From Streptomyces sp. man185 (GTDB taxonomy: Bacteria; Actinomycetota; Actinomycetes; Streptomycetales; Streptomycetaceae): 64,000 bases of DNA. The stretch lies in contig NTHE01000036.1 of assembly GCA_002551355.1 (NCBI GenBank), forward strand, positions 1 to 64,000, written 5' to 3'. Within the stretch, counting starts at the first letter, position 1. Each line of letters begins with the position of its first letter. Under the pieces are notes generated by a model. That model did no database searches. It saw nothing but the letters and a program-made list of their open reading frames with translations, and was not told the origin of the DNA. A program made the translations under genes and the position numbers. This document shows, piece by piece, positions 56,201-63,028 of the stretch.

Positions 56201-57964
56201 CGCGTGCTCGGTCCGCTCACCGACGCCGAGCTGGCCGAGCGGGGCGCCGAGCCGTCCTGGGCGCCCGAGCTGGCGACGGCCCGCCGGGCGATCCAGGTCC
56301 GGATCGCCGGCGCCGACCACTGGGCGGCGATCGAGGACGCGGGCCGGCTGCGCGACGCCCTGGGCACCGCGCTCCCGGTCGGCGTCCCCGAGGCGTTCAC
56401 CGAGCCGGTGAAGGACCCGCTCGGCGACCTCCTCGCCCGCTTCGCCCGGACGCACGGCCCGTTCACCGCCACCCGGGCCGCCGAGCGCTTCGGGCTCGGC
56501 ACCGCCGTCACCGACGGCGCGCTGCAACGTCTTTCGGCATCCGGCAGGACCGTCCAGGGCGAGTTCCACCCGGCGGGCATCGGCCAGGAATGGTGCGACG
56601 CCACGGTGCTGCGCCGGCTCCGCCGCCGTTCGCTGGCGGCGCTCCGCCAGGAGCTGGAGCCGGTGCCGCCCGCGGCCCTGGCCTCCTTCCTCCCCCAGTG
56701 GCAGCACTTCGGGTCCAACCGGCTGCGGGGCATCGACGGGCTGGCCCGCGCCGTCGAGCAGCTCCAGGGCGCGCCCGTTCCCGCGTCGGCGCTGGAGAAG
56801 CTGATCCTGCCGAGCCGGGTGATGGGCTACACCCCGGCGATGCTCGACGAGCTGACGACCACCGGCGAGGTCGTCTGGGCCGGTGCGGGCGCGCTGCCCG
56901 GCAAGGACGGCTGGGTCTCCCTCTACCTCGCCGACAGCGCCCCGCTGCTCCTGCCTCCCCCGCACCCGCTGGAGCTGTCGGCGCTCCACGAGTCCGCGCT
57001 CACCACGCTCTCCGGCGGATACGGCCTCTTCTTCCGCCAGATCGCCGACCAGGTCCGGGCCACCACCCACCCGGACTGCACGGACCAGCAGCTGGCCGAC
57101 GCCCTGTGGGACCTGGCCTGGTCCGGGCGGCTCACCAACGACACGCTGGCCCCGCTGCGTTCGCTCCTGGGCTCGGGACGGACGGCGGGCTCCACCGCCC
57201 ACCGCTCCCGGCGCAGCGTCCCGCGCGGGCGCTACGGCTCGCTCACCGCCGCCGCCCGCCCCGCGTCCCGCACCGGCCCGCCCACGGTCTCGGGCCGCTG
57301 GTCCCTGCTGCCCCCGGTCGAGCCGGAACGGACTCACCGCGCCCACGCCCTGGCCCGCACCCTGCTCGACCGGCACGGCGTGGTGACCCGCGGCGCGGTG
57401 CAGGCCGAGGGGGTGGAGGGCGGCTTCTCCGCGACGTACCGCGTCCTGGCCGCCTTCGAGGACAACGGGCAGGCGCGGCGGGGCTATGTGGTCGAGGGCC
57501 TGGGGGCCGCCCAGTTCGCGATGGACGGCGCCGTGGACCGGCTGCGGGCCGCCTCCACGGCGCGCGACCGCCGGGATCCGGACACCGCACCCCAGGCCCT
57601 GGTGCTCGCCGCGGCCGATCCGGCCAACGCGTACGGCGCGGCGCTGCCGTGGCCGGAGTCCCCGGACGGCGCCGGGCACAAACCGGGCCGCAAGGCGGGG
57701 GCGCTGGTGGTCCTCGTCGACGGCGAGCTGACGCTCTACATGGAGCGCGGCGGCAAGACCCTCCTGGCCTGGCCGTCCGATCCCGAGGCTCCGGCCCTGC
57801 GAGCAGCGGCCGACGCCCTGGCCGAATCGGCCCGCGCCGGAGCCCTGGGCACGGTGACGGTGGAGCGGACGAACGGCGTCTCCTCCCTCACCTCGCCGCT
57901 GGGCCGGACGCTGGAGGCGGCCGGGTTCCTCGCCACGCCGAGGGGCCTGCGCCTGCGCGCCTGA
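53279..57964 (+). CDS. lhr: Lhr-type ATP-dependent DNA helicase
   Basis: A 1561-residue 'large helicase-related' protein, a 3'-5' single-strand DNA translocase that also unwinds RNA-DNA hybrids. I choose ATG 53279 (MTGSALDAFS); ATG 53270 is possible. Helicase core: PTAAQEGAW Q motif, APTGSGKTL near residue 45, DEVHAVAGTKRG near 165 (DEVH box), SATVRPV near 205, and LGIDMGAVDLVVQ with GRAGHQVG near 390. A winged helix and a long beta-barrel-containing C-terminal region make up the other ~900 residues, as in mycobacterial Lhr. It is next to a nei-type glycosylase gene, a link also known in mycobacteria. Confidence 0.94.
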   Translation: MTGSALDAFSPATRSWFAGAFRAPTAAQEGAWRAIGEGSDVLVVAPTGSGKTLAAFLASLDRLAAEPPPADAKKRCRVLYVSPLKALAVDVERNLRSPLTGIRQESVRLGLPEPEVRVGIRSGDTPPAERRSMVTRPPDILITTPESLFLMLTSSARDALAGVETVILDEVHAVAGTKRGAHLALSLERLDELLPRPARRIGLSATVRPVDEVARFLSPQRKVEIVQPRSTKEFDLSVVVPVEDLGELGGSPATDGDSGQADKPSIWPHVEERIADLVQSHRSTIVFANSRRLAERLCNRLNEIAYERATGTAFDPDNPVPELPEAHAPAEIMAQSGAGRGAPALLARAHHGSVSKEQRAQVEEDLKAGRLPAVVATSSLELGIDMGAVDLVVQVESPPSVASGLQRVGRAGHQVGAVSTGVVFPKYRGDLVQAAVVTERMREGAIEALRIPANPLDVLAQQLVAMVALDSWQADDLLALVRRAAPFASLPESAFTAVLDMLAGRYPSDAFAELRPRVVWDRVGGTVTGRPGAQRLAVTSGGTIPDRGLFGVFLAGADPKKGGGRVGELDEEMVYESRVGDVFTLGTTSWRIEDITRDRVLVSPAPGVPGRLPFWKGDQLGRPLELGRALGAFLREVGGLSEEDARLRLLAAGLDAWAADNILAYLDEQRRACGHVPDDRTILVERFRDELGDWRVVVHSPFGAQVHAPWALALSARLGERYGMDAQVMHADDGIVLRLPDADMMGLDLLDFDAPPAPDTENGKPAPGAVAYDSDQPPVAAADVVFDQGEVQQIVTDQVGGSALFAARFRECAARALLLPRRSPGKRTPLWQQRQRASQLLQVASEFGSFPIVLEAVRECLQDVFDVPGLTELMGDLEARRVRLVEVTTQEPSPFARSLLFGYVAQFLYEGDSPLAERRAAALSLDSHLLAELLGQAELRELLDPEVLTELERELQWLTEDRRIKDVEGVADLLRVLGPLTDAELAERGAEPSWAPELATARRAIQVRIAGADHWAAIEDAGRLRDALGTALPVGVPEAFTEPVKDPLGDLLARFARTHGPFTATRAAERFGLGTAVTDGALQRLSASGRTVQGEFHPAGIGQEWCDATVLRRLRRRSLAALRQELEPVPPAALASFLPQWQHFGSNRLRGIDGLARAVEQLQGAPVPASALEKLILPSRVMGYTPAMLDELTTTGEVVWAGAGALPGKDGWVSLYLADSAPLLLPPPHPLELSALHESALTTLSGGYGLFFRQIADQVRATTHPDCTDQQLADALWDLAWSGRLTNDTLAPLRSLLGSGRTAGSTAHRSRRSVPRGRYGSLTAAARPASRTGPPTVSGRWSLLPPVEPERTHRAHALARTLLDRHGVVTRGAVQAEGVEGGFSATYRVLAAFEDNGQARRGYVVEGLGAAQFAMDGAVDRLRAASTARDRRDPDTAPQALVLAAADPANAYGAALPWPESPDGAGHKPGRKAGALVVLVDGELTLYMERGGKTLLAWPSDPEAPALRAAADALAESARAGALGTVTVERTNGVSSLTSPLGRTLEAAGFLATPRGLRLRA

Positions 57965-58156
57965 TCCAGGAGCCGCGGTCGCCGGGGCTTGGCCGGCCGC
58001 CCGGCCCCGCGCTGGTCCGCCCCACCCTCGCCTTGAAGGCCGGCCGTCCCAACCGGGGGCGCGTCAGCGGATCCTGTCGGCGGGCGCCCCGCCGCGGAGA
58101 CCCCGCGGTGAGCCCGGATCGACGCAGAACCGCCCCGGCGCGCCCATCATGGAGGC

Positions 58157-59026
58157 ATGCCCGAAGGAGACACCGTCCTGCAGACCGCCACCCGGCTGCA
58201 CGATGCCCTGGCGGGGCGGGTGCTGACCCGGTCGGACCTGCGCGTCCCCCGTTTCGCCACCGCCGACCTCACCGGCCGGACCGTCCTGGACGTCACCGCG
58301 CGCGGCAAGCACCTGCTGACCCGGATCGAGGGCGGCCTGACCCTGCACAGCCACCTGCGGATGGACGGTGCCTGGCGGGTGTTCGCCCCGGGCGAGCGCT
58401 GGCGGGGCGGCCCGGGTCACCAGATCCGCGCGATCCTCGGCAACGCGGAGCACACCGCGGTCGGCTACCGGCTCCCCGTGCTGGAGCTGCTGCGCACCAG
58501 CGAGGAGGACCGGGCCGTGGGCCATCTGGGGCCTGACCTGCTCGGCCCGGACTGGGATCCCGGCCTCGCCGTGGACCGGCTGCTCGCCGCACCGGAGCGC
58601 CCTCTCGGCGAGGCCCTCCTGGACCAGCGCAATCTGGCGGGCATCGGCAACGTCTACAAGTGCGAGCTGTGCTTCCTGGCCCGCGTCACCCCCTGGCTCC
58701 CCGTGGGCGCCCTCGCCGACGGCGTACTCCCCCGGCTCGTCACTCTCGCGGAGCGCCTTCTGCACGCCAACCGCGACCGCCCCACCCGCACCACGACGAT
58801 CACCTCCGAACTCCGCACCCCACCGGGCCGGGGCCAAGGCCTCGGCCCGGCCCAGGACACCAGCAGGCCCCGGTCGCGCCCGTCCCACCGCGTACAGGAG
58901 CGGCTGTACGTCTACGGGCGAGCCCGTAGACCCTGTCTGCGCTGCGGCACCCCGATCCGACTCGCCGACCAGGACGACCGGCCCACCTACTGGTGCCCCG
59001 GCTGCCAATCAGGACCGACCCCCTAG
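58157..59026 (+). CDS. Fpg/Nei family DNA glycosylase (Nei2-like)
   Basis: A 289-residue base-excision enzyme. MPEGDTV at the N-terminus provides the catalytic Pro2 and Glu3. HSHLRMDGAW and LGEALLDQRNLAGIGNVYKCE (helix-two-turns-helix near residue 155) are typical. The C-terminal zinc finger is CLRCGTPI with YWCPGCQ at ~258-285. A 30-residue basic loop (~205-235, rich in Pro/Arg/Gly) is inserted before the finger. It likely removes oxidised pyrimidines. It follows lhr by 192 bases in the same direction. Some actinobacterial Nei2 proteins have been connected with Lhr in repair. Confidence 0.92.
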   Translation: MPEGDTVLQTATRLHDALAGRVLTRSDLRVPRFATADLTGRTVLDVTARGKHLLTRIEGGLTLHSHLRMDGAWRVFAPGERWRGGPGHQIRAILGNAEHTAVGYRLPVLELLRTSEEDRAVGHLGPDLLGPDWDPGLAVDRLLAAPERPLGEALLDQRNLAGIGNVYKCELCFLARVTPWLPVGALADGVLPRLVTLAERLLHANRDRPTRTTTITSELRTPPGRGQGLGPAQDTSRPRSRPSHRVQERLYVYGRARRPCLRCGTPIRLADQDDRPTYWCPGCQSGPTP

Positions 59027-59056
59027 TTGACGACCCGTCAGATATGGTCGTACGGT
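59027..59056 (+). promoter_or_regulatory. promoter of the downstream SDR gene
   Basis: ttgacg (59027-59032) and tacggt (59051-59056) are 18 bases apart. The -10 ends 6 bases before the ATG at 59063, predicting a leaderless transcript; no ribosome binding site is seen. Confidence 0.55.
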
Positions 59057-59062
59057 CCCGTC

Positions 59063-59827
59063 ATGCCTCTCTCCGCGTACGACCTCACGGGCCGCGCCGC
59101 GTTCGTCACGGGTGCGGCGAGCGGCATCGGGCGGGCGAGCGCCCTGCTGCTCGCGGAGGCCGGGGCCGTGGTGCACTGCGCGGACCGCGACGAGACGGGC
59201 CTGCGCCGGACCTACGACCTGATCGCCGACGCAGGCGGCGGCGCCCGGACCCATCCCCTCGACGTCACCGACCGCGGCCAGGTCCGTGCGGCCGTCGGTG
59301 CGGCGGGACATCTCGACATCCTGGTCGCCGCGGCAGGGATCATGCACACCAGCAGCGTGCTGGAGACCGCGGACGAGGATCTGGACCGCGTGCTGGCGGC
59401 CAATTTCAAGGGAGTGCTGTACGCCTGCCAGGAAGTGGCCCGCTCCATGACCGCCCGCTCCGCCCCCGGCTCACTGATCACGATGGCCTCGGGCGCCGTG
59501 GACTCCGCGAGTGCGGGCCTGCTCTGCTACAGCGTCGCGAAGGCCGCCGTGGTGCAGCTCACCAAGACGCTGGCCACGGAGCTGGGCCCCCACGCCATAC
59601 GGGTGAACGCCGTCGCGCCCGGCTGGATCCGTACGCCGATGACCGACCGGCACGATGCCGCGGGGCAGCACCGGGCGGAGGCGACGATGGCCCGGACCTC
59701 CCCGCTGGGCCGGGTCGGCGAACCCGAGGACGTCGCTCATACCGTGCTGCACCTGGCGTCGGACGCCTCGGCCTTCATGACCGGTCAGATCCTCCGGCCG
59801 AACGGCGGCGTCGCCATGCCCTGGTGA
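59063..59827 (+). CDS. SDR family oxidoreductase
   Basis: A 254-residue classical SDR. VTGAASGIGRA near residue 14 binds the dinucleotide, and CADRDETGL (Asp after beta-2) points to NAD(H). AAAGIMHTSS near 86, the catalytic Ser in MASGAVDSAS near 137 and Tyr-x3-Lys in YSVAKAAV near 153 complete the active site. VAPGWIRTPM and LRPNGGVAM are standard. The substrate is unknown. Its 3' end overlaps a small membrane protein gene on the other strand by 53 bases. Confidence 0.9.
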   Translation: MPLSAYDLTGRAAFVTGAASGIGRASALLLAEAGAVVHCADRDETGLRRTYDLIADAGGGARTHPLDVTDRGQVRAAVGAAGHLDILVAAAGIMHTSSVLETADEDLDRVLAANFKGVLYACQEVARSMTARSAPGSLITMASGAVDSASAGLLCYSVAKAAVVQLTKTLATELGPHAIRVNAVAPGWIRTPMTDRHDAAGQHRAEATMARTSPLGRVGEPEDVAHTVLHLASDASAFMTGQILRPNGGVAMPW

Positions 59828-60053
59828 GCCGCCCGCCGGAACCTGTCCACCGCCTCGACAAGGGGCCCGACCCGCCCGACGCCCCCAACGGCACGCCCGA
59901 CGCGACATGGACCGGCAGCAGGCTGAGCCCCCAGCCACCCGCCGCCACCGCCCCCTCCACCAGCCCCGCCTGTTCCGGACGCAGCACCAGCCGGAGCACC
60001 GCCCACCACCACAGCCCGCCGAGGACCAGCGCCGGCACCCGTCGCCGTTTCAT
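59775..60053 (-). CDS. small membrane protein of unknown function
   Basis: A 92-residue protein starting at ATG 60053 (MKRRRVPALV) five bases after a strong AGGAGG, which is the main reason to accept it. One hydrophobic helix (VPALVLGGLWWWAVLRLVL) is followed by a second, weaker one (VEGAVAAGGWGLSLLPVHVA) and a basic Gly/Arg-rich tail. The tail overlaps the end of the convergent SDR gene. No family is recognised. Confidence 0.6.
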   Translation of the reverse strand: MKRRRVPALVLGGLWWWAVLRLVLRPEQAGLVEGAVAAGGWGLSLLPVHVASGVPLGASGGSGPLSRRWTGSGGRLTRAWRRRRSAGGSDRS

Positions 60054-60148
60054 CGCTGCCTCCTGCGGCCGAGGTCCTTTCCGGCAGTTTCCCCTGGCAG
60101 CGGCAGTGATGCATCCAGAACGTCCGACCGAAGGGCCACCCACACAGG

Positions 60149-60177
60149 AGCGCCCCCGCCGAAACGGCGGGGGCGCT
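60149..60177 (-). terminator. terminator of the dps-csbD unit
   Basis: agcgcccccgccg (60149-60161) pairs perfectly with cggcgggggcgct (60165-60177) around loop aaa, 38 bases past the csbD stop. Confidence 0.82.
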
Positions 60178-60214
60178 CGAACTCTCTAAGCGGTGGCTCC
60201 GAGAGCCGCGGTGA

Positions 60215-60406
60215 CTACTTCTCGTCGTCCGGGGCGAGGGAGTCCTTGACGCCCTTGGCACGCTCGCCGACCCCGTCGGCCGCGTCCTTGGCTCCACCCT
60301 TGGCCTGATCGGCCTTGCCCTCGGCCTCTTTGCGGCGGTCGCCGGTCAGCTTGCCGACGGCTTCCTTGCCCTTGCCCTTCAGCTTGTCCATGGCTCCGTC
60401 GCTCAT
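60215..60406 (-). CDS. CsbD family stress protein
   Basis: A 63-residue, highly charged, Gly/Ala/Lys-rich protein. Start ATG 60406 (MSDGAMDKLK) with AAGGAGCG upstream. KGKGKEAVGKLTGDRRKEAEG is the CsbD signature (key: GKxKEAxGKLTGD). CsbD proteins are induced under general stress and their molecular role is unknown. It lies 56 bases downstream of dps on the same strand and probably belongs to the same stress regulon. Confidence 0.92.
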   Translation of the reverse strand: MSDGAMDKLKGKGKEAVGKLTGDRRKEAEGKADQAKGGAKDAADGVGERAKGVKDSLAPDDEK

Positions 60407-60462
60407 GATGTCGCTCCTTCGCTGTTCAGCCGTGTCGCGGTCGCCGGTCGGTCGTGCGCCGG

Positions 60463-60933
60463 TCAGGCACTTTCCGCCTGGAACATCCAGGCGTGCTTCT
60501 CGAGTTCTGCCGTCAGCGCGATCAGCAGGTCCTGGGTGACCGGGTCCGGCTCGTCGGTCGCCTCGATGCGTTCCCGCATCCGTCCGGTGACCACGCCCAG
60601 CGCGTCCACCAGGATCTTCACCGCGTCGGTGTCCTTGATCCAGCCCTCGGGCACGGAAGCGATGGCCGTTTCCTTGGCCACGGTGCCCGAGCGCCCGTCC
60701 GGGTTGACCCCGACCGCCGAGGCACGCTCGGCCACCGTGTCGGAGTGCTGCCGGGCCGTGACGACGACGTCGTCGAGCTGAAGGTGCACGGAGCGGAAGC
60801 GCGGACCGACCACGTTCCAATGGACCTGCTTGGCCACCAGGGAGAGATCGACGAGGTCGACCAGAGCGCCTTGGAGCGCTGTTCCCACGACCTTGAGGTC
60901 GCCCTCGGACAACGTGCTCTTGACCACAGACAT
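60463..60933 (-). CDS. dps: Dps family DNA-binding ferritin-like protein
   Basis: A 156-residue mini-ferritin that stores iron and protects DNA in starvation and peroxide stress. I choose ATG 60933 (MSVVKSTLSE), eight bases after GGGAG; another ATG 15 bases upstream is possible. The ferroxidase site is in VAKQVHWNVVGPRFRSVH near residue 43 (His, then Asp/Glu in the next helix, LQLDDVVVTARQHSDTVAER). The C-terminus, WMFQAESA, is normal. It is followed by csbD. Confidence 0.93.
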   Translation of the reverse strand: MSVVKSTLSEGDLKVVGTALQGALVDLVDLSLVAKQVHWNVVGPRFRSVHLQLDDVVVTARQHSDTVAERASAVGVNPDGRSGTVAKETAIASVPEGWIKDTDAVKILVDALGVVTGRMRERIEATDEPDPVTQDLLIALTAELEKHAWMFQAESA

Positions 60934-61104
60934 GTGCGCTACTCCCATCCGTCAGCCGCTTCACTGACCGTCTCGGTGCATCACCCACGATGTCACATAT
61001 GAAGCAAAACGGTCATGTGGGCCTCGTCCTCCTTGTGCCCGCTCCGCGAAAGCCCACACACCCATGGCTGACAGATCACACCGGAATCCCCGGCCCCACG
61101 CAGA

Positions 61105-61139
61105 AGTCCCGGCCGACCCCCGTGGGGCCGACCGGGACT
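61105..61139 (-). terminator. terminator after clgR
   Basis: Bases 61105-61120 and 61124-61139 form a 16-position stem with two mismatches (outer eight and inner four pairs perfect) and a three-base loop, starting 26 bases past the clgR stop. Confidence 0.72.
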
Positions 61140-61165
61140 CCGGTCGAGCAACTGTGCCGCGTGGA

Positions 61166-61549
61166 TCAGGCGGCGACGACGTCCACCGCTTCCGCGGGCG
61201 CCTTGATGGTCACCCGTCCCGACGGCACACCTGCGACCGAAGAGACGGAGACGGAATTGAGCATGGGACGAACCGGTACAGGGACCGGATCACTGGCAGC
61301 TGCCGACTCGGCCAGCTCCGCGAGCGAGAGCTCGTCGCTCACCTCTCGCATGAGCTCGGACATCCGTACGTCAAGCGCGTCGCAAATCGCGGAGAGCAGC
61401 TCGGAGGATGCCTCCTTCTGCCCCCGCTCCACCTCGGACAGATAACCGAGCGAGACCCGGGCGGACGAGGAGACTTCGCGCAGAGTACGGCCTTGGCGCT
61501 GGCGCTGCCGACGCAGCACGTCACCCAGCAGGCGACGGAGCAGAATCAT
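61166..61549 (-). CDS. clgR: Clp gene activator ClgR
   Basis: A 127-residue XRE-type activator of clpP and lon genes. I place the start at ATG 61549 (MILLRRLLGD), with GGAGGGAG upstream. The helix-turn-helix covers residues ~12-65 (GRTLREVSSSARVSLGYLSEVERGQ; key SLGYLSEVERG). The conserved C-terminal motif is RVTIKAPAEAVDVVAA. The final VAA resembles an ssrA-like tag: ClgR is known to be degraded by the ClpP proteases it induces. It is transcribed alone; the region upstream (61550-61658) shows only a poor palindrome. Confidence 0.94.
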   Translation of the reverse strand: MILLRRLLGDVLRRQRQRQGRTLREVSSSARVSLGYLSEVERGQKEASSELLSAICDALDVRMSELMREVSDELSLAELAESAAASDPVPVPVRPMLNSVSVSSVAGVPSGRVTIKAPAEAVDVVAA

Positions 61550-61658
61550 CGGTGGCTCCCTCCTCGGACCGCGTAGCCGCATCCTTCACGCCCTACCGTA
61601 CCGCCTTGTGCTGCGGCCGTGCGGGGAGCGATGTCGTGTTCACTCAGGGCTGCAAACA

Positions 61659-62168
61659 TCAATTCCCCCCGTGTTGTTCCGTATCCTGTGCCCGCACATT
61701 CCCGCCGAGTTCGCTCGCGAGCAGTTCGAGGACGCTTCGCACACTCTCACTACGGATATCCGCCCTCTCACCATTCAACCGCAGAGCCGTCACTTTCTCG
61801 ACGCCGGAGGGCCCGGCCACGGCCACGTAGACCGTGCCGACGGGCTGCCCGTCCTGCGGTTCCGGCCCCGCGACCCCCGTGGTGGAAACGCCCCAGTCCG
61901 CTTCGAGAACCCGCCGCACACCGGCCGCCATCTGCAGCGCGACGTCGGTGTTCACCGCGCCGCGCTCCTCCAGAAGGGTCGCGTCGACGCCCAGGACGTC
62001 CCGCTTCAGGGACGTGGCGTACGCCGTCACCGATCCCCGGAAGGATTGGGAAGCACCGGGCACGGAGGTCAGATCGGCGGCGACCAGGCCGCCCGTCAGC
62101 GATTCGGCGACGGCGAGCGTCTCGCCCCGCGCTCCGAGAAGCCGGAGCACCCGGGCGGCGGCTGTCAC
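61659..62168 (-). CDS. CinA family protein (nicotinamide-nucleotide amidase-like domain)
   Basis: A 169-residue stand-alone CinA C-terminal domain. GTG 62168 overlaps the pgsA stop (GTGA), so it is coupled to pgsA. AESLTGGLVAADLTSVPGAS near residue 23, FRGSVTAYA, and TGVAGPEPQDGQPVGTVYVAV near 105 are diagnostic. Related enzymes deamidate nicotinamide mononucleotide in the NAD salvage route. The longer form with the N-terminal MoaB-like domain is absent, as is usual next to pgsA in actinobacteria. Confidence 0.9.
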   Translation of the reverse strand: MTAAARVLRLLGARGETLAVAESLTGGLVAADLTSVPGASQSFRGSVTAYATSLKRDVLGVDATLLEERGAVNTDVALQMAAGVRRVLEADWGVSTTGVAGPEPQDGQPVGTVYVAVAGPSGVEKVTALRLNGERADIRSESVRSVLELLASELGGNVRAQDTEQHGGN

Positions 62169-63028
62169 CGCTCGGCCTCCGCGGCGTCGCGCGCCTCGGC
62201 AGCGCCGTGTACGTCCGTCACGCCGGGCCGTACATCCGTCCCAACGGGCGGTACGTCCGTCACACCGGCCACAGCGCCCACAGGAGACCCGACCCCGGCG
62301 GCCGGTCCGGCGCCGACGGCGGTAGTGCCCGCGGAGTCCTGAAGGGCCTCCGTGGCCTCCGCCGCCCGTTCGGTCGCGGCGGCGCGCTCCGCGGCGAGAC
62401 CCATGCGACGCAGGACGACGGCCTGGCGTACGTAATCGAGTCCGGTGACGACCGTCAGCACGACGGCGACCATCATCATCCAGAAGCGCAAGGTCGCCAG
62501 GGGGCCGGTGAGCACCAGGACGTACATCCCGGCCGCGGTCCCCTGCGCGAGCGTCTTCAGCTTGCCGCCCCGGCTGGCCGGGATCACCGCATGGCGGATC
62601 ACCCAGAACCTCATCAGCGTGATGCCCAGCTCTCGCGCGATGATCACGCCGGTGATCCACCACGGCAGATCACCCAGGACGGAGAGCGAGACCAGCGCCG
62701 CGCCCATGATCGCTTTGTCGGCGATCGGGTCGGCGATCTTCCCGAAGTCCGTGACCAGGTTGTAGGCCCGTGCCAGATGACCGTCGAACAGGTCGGTGAT
62801 CATGGCGATGGCGAAGGCCGCCCAGGCGAAGGCGCGCCAGACCGGATCGTATCCGCCGTCGTGGAACAGCAGCAGGACGAAGCCGGGCACGAGCAGCAGC
62901 CGCACCATGGTCAGGATGTTGGCGATGTTCCACAGGCTGGCCTGGTTGACGGCCGCAGTGCCCAGCCTGCCGCCGCGGACCGGCTTCGCGCCGGAGCCGC
63001 CTGCCGCGGATGCCGGGACTCCCGTCAT
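62165..63028 (-). CDS. pgsA: CDP-diacylglycerol-glycerol-3-phosphate 3-phosphatidyltransferase
   Basis: A 287-residue membrane enzyme that makes phosphatidylglycerophosphate. Catalytic motif D-x2-DG-x2-AR-x8-G-x3-D-x3-D is seen as DLFDGHLARAYNLVTDFGKI then ADPIADK near residues 78-105. Several TM segments follow. The last ~80 residues are an Ala/Val/Gly-rich cytoplasmic tail with GVTDV/GTDV repeats, unusual in length for the family. ATG 63028 overlaps the rimO stop (ATGA), and its own stop overlaps cinA. Confidence 0.93.
   Translation of the reverse strand: MTGVPASAAGGSGAKPVRGGRLGTAAVNQASLWNIANILTMVRLLLVPGFVLLLFHDGGYDPVWRAFAWAAFAIAMITDLFDGHLARAYNLVTDFGKIADPIADKAIMGAALVSLSVLGDLPWWITGVIIARELGITLMRFWVIRHAVIPASRGGKLKTLAQGTAAGMYVLVLTGPLATLRFWMMMVAVVLTVVTGLDYVRQAVVLRRMGLAAERAAATERAAEATEALQDSAGTTAVGAGPAAGVGSPVGAVAGVTDVPPVGTDVRPGVTDVHGAAEARDAAEAER

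Noticed and set aside
53252..57679. 1475-codon minus-strand frame opposite lhr
   Set aside because: Antisense shadow with repetitive Gly/Arg/Gln/Leu composition; lhr on the other strand has complete helicase motifs.
61550..61658. ClgR autoregulatory operator upstream of clgR
   Set aside because: gttcac and gcaaac around 61640-61660 are arranged loosely as an inverted repeat but do not fit the GTTCGC-type ClgR motif well enough.
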